Below the pieces are notes generated by a model. That model made no database searches, was not told where the DNA came from, and worked only from the letters and a program-made list of their open reading frames with translations. From the NCBI GenBank assembly GCA_050084515.1, contig CM114274.1, positions 3,472,001 through 3,536,000 of the forward strand: a DNA stretch of 64,000 nucleotides, given 5' to 3'. Origin of the DNA: Blasia pusilla (Eukaryota; Marchantiophyta; Marchantiopsida; Blasiales). Both the position numbers and the translations under genes were made by a program. Numbering within the stretch: position 1 is the first letter of the stretch; every line of letters begins with the position of its first letter. This document shows positions 33,875-43,581 of this stretch, in pieces.

Positions 33875-35971
33875 ATGGCGGTGGCGTTGGAGAGCTTGGA
33901 ATTCATGGGCGGAGAGTTCATGGCATCACCGAATCTGACTCCCAGATTTTACGACAGCGGGCTCAACAAATTTCCACCGAGCTTGAGGGCGAATTCCTTC
34001 GTGAGAAAGGCAGCAGATCTAGGCGAAGTCGGCTGCAACGAGTGGCAATTGCAACCCATATGTGATCCCTGCCCGACCCCACAGGTCCTGGAGCGGAGGT
34101 GGAGAGCGCTGGAGCCTACTGTGGTAGACAATCGGGTGGTAAAGTGGACGTGCACTGTGCCGGACGTGTCGCCCAAGAGCTCCGATATGTCGTTGCATTG
34201 CCCGTCTGAGGTCGACGGTAGTATGTCCGATAGTTTCACGAGTACTCTCACTGCGGAAGAGACGGACAATGTGAATCATGTCATGTCTGAATTGGCAGGT
34301 GCTTTCGATTCTTCTGCCCTCCAGGCGCTCGTCGGCCCGCTTCTGGACGTACCAGGTGAGCTCGGAACTATCGCTAACGATGGCTTCTCGGAGTTTGAGA
34401 TGCCGCTCATTAGCAAGTTTCCCATGATTTCGTCAGATTTTAAGGATGCGAATGAGGAATCCAATAGTTGTGAGTCCGTAGCGTCTGAGCAGTTGTCCGG
34501 TAATCTGTTCGAGGTGGCCATGGGACGGATTTCCGCTGATCAACTCCCGTGCAGTTTTCACCAAGAATTACAAGAAGGTATTGAGTTGGGTCCTTCCCCT
34601 TTATTCTTCCCCGCGGATCATGTGGAGTCGGGTCACCATGCTGAGAAAATGACGGGGTCGTTGAGCTTCGTCGTAGCACCCAGAAGTTACTGTCGGGAGC
34701 TGGACCAGAATGAAAGCAACAGCAGCATCAGAAACGACGCGTTATTCAAAGAGAAGTGTGGAATGGAGCAAATGTCGGAGTCCCAGAGATTATTGCTCGG
34801 ATCCGCAGGCACGGAACAACAGCATAAGGATGATCATGAGAGCGGGGTGGAGCTCGTGCAGCTGCTGATGGCGTGTGCGCAAGCCACGGCAGCCGGGGAT
34901 GTGAGTGTTGCGCAACAGCACATCATCCAGCTGAGCCGTCTGCTGTGCTCTACTGGGAGCCCTATGGAGCGAGTGGCGACTTACTTCACTGAAGCTCTTG
35001 CTGAGCGGGTGGGAATGGGGAACAGGTTGTACGGCTTGACGGGAAACAAGGCGAACAACTTCGGATACGAGGAGTTCTCATTGACGGAGCAAATATGGAT
35101 TGCGTACCAGGTTTTCTATGCATCGTCCCCGTACCTGATAGTGACTCACTTCACCGCCAATCAGGCGATTCTCGAAGCCTTTGAAGGAGAGGAAAAGGTT
35201 CACATCGTGGACCTAGACATCAAACAAGGCCTGCAGTGGCCTTCTTTGATCCAAGCTTTGTCGCTGCGGACAGGGGGGCCCCCTCAGCTACGCATCACGG
35301 GGGTTGCGGGGGCCGCTCCAGATCTTCCCAGCATGATGGCGACCCGGAACAGACTGCTCGAATTCGCAGACATGTTCAATGTGCCCCTGGAGTTCACAAT
35401 CCTCCCCCAAAGCATGGAGACCTTGCAGCCGTGGATGCTGAAGATTCGTGAGCACGAAGCCTTGGCGGTGAATTGCGTCTGCTTACTGCATCAGCTCATC
35501 GAGCATCCACGCAGGCCCTTGCACAGTTTCCTGAAGATGATCCACAGCCTTGATCCATCTGTGGTGACCATCGTGGAGCAGGACGCCAATCACTGTCAAG
35601 ATTTCTCCCCACGGTTCGTCGATTCCCTGCATTACTACTCCTCCATGTTCGACTCCCTGGCTGCCAGCCTCTCGAGCTCGATGGCGGAGAGGGAGATGGT
35701 GGAGCGGCTGCTGCTCGGCGAAGAAATCATCAACATTGTGGGTCGCGAAGGAGACCAGAGATTTGAGAGGCACCAGACTATCGAACACTGGAATCGGTAC
35801 ATGATCCAAGCGGGTTTCCATATGTATCCTCTCAGCCCTCATTCCGTACTGCAAGCTAAGTTTCTACTCAGCATGTACCCGGTCTCCAAATTTTGTATCA
35901 TCAACGAAGAAGGCTATCTCTCCATTGGTTGGCAAGATAAAGCCCTCTATGCGGTCTCTTGCTGGTGCTAA
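33875..35971 (+). CDS. GRAS-family transcriptional regulator
   Basis: Intronless ORF of 698 residues. The ATG at 33875 has a good context (CCCCATGG); the frame is open five codons further upstream but without an ATG. Residues 1-320 are a variable, partly acidic N-terminus. The GRAS domain follows: leucine-rich repeat I from about 322 (VELVQLLMACAQATAAGD), the VHIID-type motif VHIVDLDIKQGLQWP at about 442, leucine repeat II, a PFYRE-like block around RFVDSLHYYSSMFDSL (about 580), and a C-terminal SAW motif ending IGWQDKALYAVSCWC. GRAS proteins act in the nucleus, usually as co-regulators with DNA-binding partners. No DELLA motif is seen. The THFTANQAILEAF and GWQDKA stretches recall the SCR/RAM1-like side of the family; the subfamily is not certain. 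This is the only clearly intact gene in the window. Confidence 0.96.
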   Translation: MAVALESLEFMGGEFMASPNLTPRFYDSGLNKFPPSLRANSFVRKAADLGEVGCNEWQLQPICDPCPTPQVLERRWRALEPTVVDNRVVKWTCTVPDVSPKSSDMSLHCPSEVDGSMSDSFTSTLTAEETDNVNHVMSELAGAFDSSALQALVGPLLDVPGELGTIANDGFSEFEMPLISKFPMISSDFKDANEESNSCESVASEQLSGNLFEVAMGRISADQLPCSFHQELQEGIELGPSPLFFPADHVESGHHAEKMTGSLSFVVAPRSYCRELDQNESNSSIRNDALFKEKCGMEQMSESQRLLLGSAGTEQQHKDDHESGVELVQLLMACAQATAAGDVSVAQQHIIQLSRLLCSTGSPMERVATYFTEALAERVGMGNRLYGLTGNKANNFGYEEFSLTEQIWIAYQVFYASSPYLIVTHFTANQAILEAFEGEEKVHIVDLDIKQGLQWPSLIQALSLRTGGPPQLRITGVAGAAPDLPSMMATRNRLLEFADMFNVPLEFTILPQSMETLQPWMLKIREHEALAVNCVCLLHQLIEHPRRPLHSFLKMIHSLDPSVVTIVEQDANHCQDFSPRFVDSLHYYSSMFDSLAASLSSSMAEREMVERLLLGEEIINIVGREGDQRFERHQTIEHWNRYMIQAGFHMYPLSPHSVLQAKFLLSMYPVSKFCIINEEGYLSIGWQDKALYAVSCWC

Positions 35972-38900
35972 GCTAGAACGACTTCCATCGCTAGCTCAAA
36001 CCACCCTCAATCGAATGGCGTTAACAGTTGCTAAGTCGCGATCCATGTTTGAGAGCTCAATCTCGGTCCACTTGGAGCTCGAGCTTTAACCCAACTCAAA
36101 GTTTGTCACCAGACCTGCAAGAGACATCAGTCTCAGTTCCCTCGAACTCTAGCTATCGCTCTGACTATGGTATTTGAAAGTTTCCAGTTTTGTAAGATTT
36201 GACCAAACTCAAATGGATTACCTATTCTTTCTTTAGAGAATGACTCAGTCGATTCGTGTGTTACTTCGATACATATGACGGGAGGAGCATGTCGAGGGCA
36301 GCCTTCGTCCCCTCGGGAACGTAGAGGAACCTCATAGATCTAAATCCAGCGATGGACCGGATGTTGAAGGGATTAGCCGTCGTGGATGCACGAACGTATC
36401 ACTTCAATTCCAACGCTCAGATGACAGCCCAACTGCTCTCCACTGCATGCCCCACTCGGGTTCCGTCCGTTAGCTCATTCGGTGCATCTCTGTCGTGTCT
36501 GTGGAGTCCTGAATTTTGGTGTTACCGATCAGCCGAGGAGAGCGGATCCAAAAACCTTGAGAAATTGTGCATATGCATGGCAGATCTTAGGATCATACAG
36601 CCCGAGGTCGACAGCGACAAAGTTCTTGGGAAATCGAGCGAAACTAGAGGGCCTGGGGTCTGCAGTCCAGTTCGACAACAAGTCCCGAGTGAATGCCCAA
36701 GTGAAAACGTAGTCTTTCCAGTTCCCGACTCGATTGGTTGCCATCATTTTCTGCCTCCACCGTTGGGTATAGGAGACCGAGTATCGATTGAAGTTTTGGG
36801 GTCGGAGTTCTAGTTGAGCAGTACTACGATTTGATAAATTTAGTGGAGGTGTTTGGCGGCTCTCGTCATATTATTATTTGTAAGTCCAGATGAAGCGATC
36901 TATGGGATTCCATCGTGAATGCCTGGACTGCCTTGCGGGACCAAGAAAAGAAATCACTCCTCACCTGTTGCGGAATGTTGTCGCTCGTAGATACAGTTTT
37001 CCGCGAATTGTCGTTCAACTCTTTGTTTAATTGCATGCTTTCTGACAGTCTCCCAAGTATCGCAAGTTTCAATCAATCGATGTGAGCTTCTCGACCCTTT
37101 CAATCTGAGCGCATCTGAGCGAACCCAGTGTCTATATCCTGCAATGTCATGGCATCGGGTCCGAGGTATATTCAATGAACTCTGCATTCGCTCCTCAATA
37201 GCAGAGAAAGATTCCGAAGAGATAAGGTGCTTGCGCTTCCCCATGGCCGCGCGGTTGAATCTCGATCGAAGGTTCCTTCACTTAAGTGCCACGTGAGAAC
37301 CGTCGACTCGCGCTCGCGCTCGCTTCTTCGGAAACTGGGACATCACGTCTCGCTCGCCGTTGGTGAATCGAACGATGATCACACGGAGTTCGATAGCGGT
37401 GTGCCCCGACGCTATTGACCAGGTCGTCACTCCGGCGTCGCCGTCCACAGGGGCGGGCCTGTCTGTAACCGGAAACGATCATGGTCTTGGAGCTGCGAGG
37501 CTCCCTTGTACGAACTGAAATGGAAAGCTGCGCGAGGCAGACGACATGAGTGTCGGTCACCAAACTCGGACGATATCTCGATCTCGAACCGTAGCCGCGC
37601 GCACCGTATACGTAACATGGGTGGAGAAAGAATCACGACCCGGATCCTGTGGAGGAACAGCATCGCTACTATCGTGCCGACTTTCTTGGTCAGCGGAGTG
37701 CGAGCGAAAGAAGAAGGCGCGCGAGATTTTGTCTGCCGCCCCAGATAGTTCTTAGAACATCGAGAGCCCAAGCTCACCACCTCCGACACCTCCGGTCCGT
37801 GTGCTCCTCCGACATTCCTCTACCGTGTCTCTGGGAGGGGAGGCGGAGTGAGAAGACCCTGAGGTGACTCGGGGGAGGTGACTCAGGAGGAGTCGGGTGA
37901 GGCGAGGTGAATGAAGAGAATGGCTCCCGGATTGGAATTTGGAATGTTCCTCTGGATGCGAAGCTTTACTGCATGGTTCCAATTTGCACTGGTACATCGC
38001 ATGGCTTCCGACAGCTGTACGTGCCAAATGCATCTTCGCAGAGCGCTTTTGCGTTTGCGCTTTCCAACCACCAAAGCTGAAGCATAGAATGGTCGAATTA
38101 TGGTTTGTGGATAGCCCTGACAGATCGGTTTCAAGAGGTCAATAAAGAATGCGTAAAAATATTGTATTAAATGCTCGTATCGCAGCGGCAGGAGCAGGAA
38201 CGTCTCCGCCTAACTCGCTCGAGGGGATTTGGTTGAGATAGATTCCGCGAGTCTGCCATCCAGCAGCGCTAGCTACAACTCTAGCACCACTTGAAACGAA
38301 CCTGCCCTGAGCTTCGCTCGCATGGAAGGTGGGTCAGAGGGAGGGATTGGGGTCAATAAATAAATCATAATCAAACGCGCAAAGCTCCCTTCAATCGAGC
38401 GGCACTCGAAACTTTAATTCGCATGCAGAATGCCAGAGGCAGGTGGTTGTCCAGCGACGCTGCCTCCAAATCCGCACTCGAGCTACAGTATTCGCACCTG
38501 GTCCAGACTCCGGAGCTCGACCTACCAGGCGATGTCGGATCATCGCTGCGATGCCTCGCACATCCTCAAGTAGAGCCCGAGAAGGATGCGTCCGCACGTC
38601 CAGTGACTGCTTCGGTAGGAGAAGGCAGACAGACGGTTCATCACAAGTGTTCATGTACGCCGAGGCATTTATATCAGAAGAACGCACTCAGGAGCGAGAA
38701 TAAATACCGTGATCGAATGCGAGCAAGTCTCGGGAGCGGGGGCCCCGACCTCGACATCGATTTTGATTCGCTTCTGACAAAGCGAAGGTTAGCATTTGGT
38801 CGCAAGAATGCACCGTACGTCCCCACCATCGAGCAGATCAGATCAGATTGGATTCAGCAGAACGCTACTCAATCCGCGCTCTTTTTCTCTCGCTGGGACC

Positions 38901-39690
38901 CCAAATCCACCTGCGACGGGAGTGCTCAATATTTTCCCTTATTAAACGGGACGTCCGGAGCGAAAAGGGCGAGACTCCCACGCATTTCAGAAGAAAATAT
39001 TCGCGGTTTCCTCGAGAACTTGAGACTCCCGCTCTCGTGCGGCGGTCGGAATCGAGGAAATGCCGGATCGTAATCATAGAACCCTCTCTGGAAGAAGAGA
39101 TGAGGTCCGGATTGGTTCTCGTTCTCGCGCTCCGGTATCATGCGCATGGTCTCGACAGTACGACTGATGGCAGTAGCCGTCGTTGATTCGAACGGAACCG
39201 AGCGAAGGGTGAAAAAAATTGCGACTCCGGCTCTCCGGCTGTCATTATCTTCCCGCGTTGCTTTCCGACCTGGTGCTCGCTCGCGCTCATCCACCCACAT
39301 ACACCGCTTGCATGTTCTGCCCCTGCGGCCCTACAGCGTTCAGGGGCGGCCCTACACATCTACGCGAACATCTGGTGAATGAATGAATGATATTAAGCCG
39401 TCCCTCCGCCATTCATCTACGCCCTTCACGCACTGTGTAGACTGAGTGGGAAATTAGGAAGCCTTAGGGGAGGGGTAACTCGATCTTTTCCTCTCAAAAG
39501 GCGGCGGTTCTTACCCGGGGTTTTTTTCCATGTCGAACATCTCATGTGACCCTCAAATAACTTATGGAATCATCTCGTCATGTTTTGTCAATGTGTAGAA
39601 CCGTGTGGACAACTAGCCATATTTCTTTCTTGTATAGATCTTTTGATAGAAAGATTATGCATGCGTTTGGGGATCTTCTAGGACCTGGCT
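35972..39690. other. Downstream of the GRAS gene; no confident gene
   Basis: Moderately GC-rich DNA with many overlapping ORFs on both strands. The 3' UTR of the GRAS gene must lie in the first few hundred bases; no unambiguous poly-A signal was fixed. A short GAAT repeat lies near 39378-39389. No element family of this window is recognised. Confidence 0.4.
38423..39073 (+). CDS. Hypothetical ORF, 216 residues
   Basis: Longest ORF of the 36-39.7 kb region, starting MQNARGRWLSSDAASK. Arg-rich, with no hydrophobic core or motif I recognise; overlapping ORFs on other frames are nearly as long. GC-rich sequence makes such ORFs likely by chance. Listed only because nothing else explains the stretch. 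Confidence 0.15.
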   Translation: MQNARGRWLSSDAASKSALELQYSHLVQTPELDLPGDVGSSLRCLAHPQVEPEKDASARPVTASVGEGRQTVHHKCSCTPRHLYQKNALRSENKYRDRMRASLGSGGPDLDIDFDSLLTKRRLAFGRKNAPYVPTIEQIRSDWIQQNATQSALFFSRWDPKSTCDGSAQYFPLLNGTSGAKRARLPRISEENIRGFLENLRLPLSCGGRNRGNAGS

Positions 39691-39699
39691 CATTAGAGT

Positions 39700-40872
39700 G
39701 CCCCGCGGGGAGTTAGCTCGTAGACAGGCTTCTTGGCCGATTGCCTTTGGTGGAATAAGACTCATAGCGATTGAATAAGTGGCGTCTTCAGCCTTTTTAG
39801 GGAGTTGGGCCACTGTAGCACCCTCATTTGCTCCCGATTTTTGGTTAGGGATAGACTGCTACTTTTACAATACGTTTCCCAAGTTGAGGATGGTCTTTGC
39901 CCACTTCAGTCTTCATTCACAGCTTGTAGAGACTCCCTTCTTGTTGAGGCTAGAGCACTTCTTCCCGCTTTCTCTTCCCTAGTTACCTCCGGACAGTCTG
40001 GGCTCCAATCTTCTTTGATGGAAGCCCACTTTGATGCATTGTTTAGAGGTATTATGTCGGACGGGAATATCCCCATGGAGGTTCGGGCCCGTATTCGCTC
40101 TTGCTCCGAAAAGGGGGCAGGCTTATGGGTGGGGGCTCGTCCCCTCATCCCGGCTTTCCGCATCGCACCACTTACCTACACTACAGCGATGAGGTTCCGA
40201 CTGGGCTTGCCCCAACCAACGGTGGTTGATTCGACACACTACGAGTGTCGCTAGAGTCTGGATCCATTTGGTGTGCATTTGGCACGGTGTCCAATTGGGG
40301 GTGAGAGGATAGCCACTCACGATGCAGTGCGGGATATTATGTTCTCTATTGCTCGGGAGAGTGGATTCCATGTACAAAGAGAGAGGCACTACTCCATGCA
40401 GGATTCCTTTATCCGTGCTGATCTCTACATGACGAGGGAGTCTGAGGTGGTGGTAGCGGATGTTGTAGTGACGGATCCTACGCGAGAGGCGGTGCGAGCC
40501 CAAGTGGTAGCACAAGGGAGATTGCTACAAGGAGCGGCGGTCAAGAAGACCCACATTTATAGTCGACTTCATGACGGACATCGATTTATCCCCCTAGCCA
40601 TTGAGACGTGCGGGGCGATGGGGGAGAGGTTTGACTCGTTCCTTACGGATTTCGCCCATCATCTCCAGTCGAGAAATGGGTTGTCCTTAGCCACTGCGAT
40701 ACTTTATTGTAGGCAACGGGTCTCCATAGTTTTGCAGCGCGCCCAAGCAAATGGGCTTCTGCGGCGGGCTCAGGCGATTGGAGACGCCAATACTAGAGGC
40801 CCACTTAGTAGTAATCATAGTTCTCTAGGTGTGATTGATATTGTCTTTACCGTTGGTGATTTTGGTCGTTAG
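39700..40872 (+). mobile_element. 3' end of a non-LTR retrotransposon with restriction-like endonuclease
   Basis: Fragments SSAFLGSWATVAPSF (39787), then one frame from about 40010: GAGLWVGARPLIPAF, AMRFRLGLPQPTVV, a TAG at 40252-40254 beside a Cys, then LDPFGVHLARCPIGGER and HDAVRDIMF, giving a Cys/His cluster. It ends with an endonuclease-like part, IRADLYMTRESEVVVADVVVTDPT. The Cys-His box followed by an Asp...(D)VxVT strand is the layout of the PD-(D/E)XK nuclease found C-terminal to RT in R2/Dualen-type non-LTR elements. The RT itself is missing (5' truncation). An A/T-rich stretch with TATATAT follows at 40980. One stop and one frameshift (near 39850-40000) make it dead. Confidence 0.65.
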
Positions 40873-41908
40873 GGGGGAAGGCCTCCTTCTTTCTCCTCGG
40901 GGCCGGTTCCGGTCTCTTGAAGTCTACTTTTTGGTCTTCATGCCCCCTCTTTTGTATCGTGATGGGTTTCGCATCCTTTTTTACATATATATATTTTCAT
41001 AAATTTTATCAAAAGTCCATTTCGGAAGTGAAAAAATAAAATATATATGTAGAAAAAAGATGGAAACAAAAGAGGGGAAAAAAAATAGACCTCAAACCCC
41101 GAGGAGAGGTACGTAACACATGACGATGATGATTAGTACACTTTGGACGGCACTTGCACATGGGAAGAGCGAACTCCTTGACGTAATGTCATGATGATGA
41201 TTGATCGGGTGCTTTGCGAGTTGCGAGCGAGCGACATGCCTCGCGCTCTCCTTTCTCCTTCTAGAACCTCCCGTTTCTTCGTCTTTTAATCCACTTCTTT
41301 CCCTCACTTTGCGGCGTTTTAATGGCCTCGAAATCATTAGGATCGAAGCTTTTCTTCTTCTTCTTCGTCTCTCGCTTTCGCTCTTTGGAGGAAACTACAG
41401 ACAACGGACAAATTTTCTTTTTAATGAAGTGGTTAACAGCTTGCAGTCCTACCATGCCACGTGGAATGGAACTGATGCTTGACTACGTACGCAGTTACGG
41501 ATGGTACGGCTCTGCTACCGTTCCTGAACCTACTACAGTTGCAGTACGGTACCACGGACAAAGGTGTGCGGTGTTCTTGTATGGAACGAAACGGGTTCTT
41601 GCTTTTCACCGCACCTATTTATTTATATTCGGGTTCTACCTATTTCTTTGCGAAGGAGAAATTTATTTCCCTTCTGTATCGTGAGGTTTGGGCAACCGAG
41701 ACTATGGGGGTTCAAGGATAACTAGTATACACCCGGTGCTATGCTTAATGATGTAAGTTCAATTTTATAAGAGATATAAGAAATATTTTCATCTTGCCCT
41801 TTTGTCAAGTGTTATTTGGGGATAAAAAATACGGATGGAAGAAAACATTCCATTGCTTCTTATTCACAAGTATTTTATTTGGAACCAAAGTGGGAGTTCA
41901 TAAACAGA

Positions 41909-42035
41909 ATTCAACATCTCACCAACATCTCGACGAATGGCCGCAGGTAAATCTGGCTTTCGGCCATCAAGCAACAAGTAAGGTAACAAAGATACTAAGG
42001 ATGCCTTCATGCTAAATCTATATCCTAGTGAATTT
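41909..42035 (-). repeat. 127-bp integrase fragment of the gypsy family between 9-bp direct repeats
   Basis: Nearly identical to 44431-44551 of gypsy copy 3 (shared CTCACCAACATCTCGACG ... AAATCTATATCCTA). It is flanked by ATAAACAGA at 41900-41908 and 42036-42044. The surroundings are unrelated to the element. Confidence 0.8.
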
Positions 42036-42540
42036 ATAAACAGAGTGATAGTTTCGTTAAGAACTTATGGTAGGCATATGTTCGAAGAGATATGATTATG
42101 AGTAGTATGCATGCTTTCAAGAAGCACGAGAAGAAAAAAAAATTAGTTGTCCATTTGGAAAAATATAAGTCTTTTTCCCACTCTTTTATTAGAATCTGTT
42201 AAATTATCATCCCACATTTATTTTCTTCATTTGGAAACTCTTGTTCTAGACCTGCTTTCTTTCTGTGGGAAATTTTCATCTTTGAAGTCGATTCCCATCC
42301 TCTTCCGGTGTGTCGTACAAATACTCTATCCTCTAGTACAATTGGTAGTAAATCTATCATGAGTAAACATTTTGCTATAAAATGCACATTATGATCATAA
42401 TTTTCATCTCATAGTTGGCCTACTAGTAGAGTTTTACTCTATCAGCTAGATAGGGAGTTATCACGTATTTTGAGTGTATCTTTGTCTTCAATGAAATGTT
42501 GTTCTTTTTGGTATGAGGAAGCTAAATAGGGATCGTTGGG

Positions 42541-42638
42541 CCCAAGGTTGCATATGGACAAAGTCCGTTTCCGTAGACATGTCAATGTTCATGGATTTAT
42601 GTCTGTCCTATACCTATAGAATGCCCTGTCCATGTGGG
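42541..42638. repeat. Diverged relative of the MITE-like insert at 17456
   Basis: In inverted orientation it shares the landmarks CCAAGGTTGCA, GGACAAAGTCC, GACATGTC and GTCCTATA with the 77-bp insert. No clean target duplication could be seen. Confidence 0.5.
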
Positions 42639-43581
42639 CCTCATCTCCTCCTTCTTTCTCTTCCCCCCACTTGCCTTTGTGATCCAAATAATGGCGTTGG
42701 AAAGCTTATACAAATAAAATAATTCCAATGCAACATAGATCCATATAAATGCATAAGCAAAGACCGCTAAACTTCCCAAAAACATTTGGAAGGATAGTTG
42801 GGTTGTTGTTTGCCTACTCATCTTGAACGTCAATCTCAAATATTGTGGAAGCGTACGTTTAGTAAGATATGCTTACACTGGTGATTTGCATCCAAACACA
42901 CTTACGTTAGTCTCATCTGGATCACGTAGCCTTCCAACTCCTCTAGTTCTCAACTCATGCTATTCATCAAGCATAACCTTCCTAATTCCTTACTTCCCAA
43001 TACATGCAAGTCTTCCTAGACTTGAGAACAACTTTTTGGATAGTCCAAAAAAAAATAAGCGCTCATACGCCTAGTGGTCCCAATTGTCCAATGAACTTCC
43101 CATGAATCCCTAATCGAGATACAAGAATTGAGTCACAAGTTGGAATCCAAGGATGACCTCCAAAATTAATCCCCTTGGACTTGGCTAGGTGTTCACACCC
43201 CAACGCAAACCTCTTGATCAATTCCGTGCCCTTAATTCACCCCGTAGCTCCCCAAAGTGGTGTTCCGGTCCCAAGCATCCTTGGAGACTCTACCCCTTAC
43301 TACTAGTTATGGGATTCTCCGCCCTCCCCCTATCTTTGGAAGAAGGACTCTCAAGCCCCTCCTCTTAGACCTCAATCCAACTCCTAATTCAGTCGTTTAC
43401 ACAAATTTTCTCAATCTTTGCTTATGCATTTGTCTGGATTTTTAGTGCACTGGAACTTTTTTTGCATAAAATTTCCAACGCTAGCTTACTTGTCCCAAAT
43501 GCATCTAAGACCTCAAAGTTATGATCTAAAATGAAATAAAACCCCAAATGCTAGTCACGTTCTAAATCCGATTCTTATCCT

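Larger units (their letters stand above)
40873..43581. other. Spacer with two small element fragments
   Basis: No gene recognised. It contains the 127-bp gypsy fragment (41909-42035), the MITE-like sequence (42541-42638) and A/T-rich tracts at 40980-41080. Confidence 0.5.

Noticed and set aside
33949-35854. Minus-strand ORFs opposite the GRAS gene
   Set aside because: They are shadows of a GC-rich coding sequence; the plus-strand product carries complete GRAS motifs.
36352-38145. Several 60-150-codon ORFs downstream of GRAS
   Set aside because: They overlap on all frames, have no family features, and are expected by chance in GC-rich sequence.
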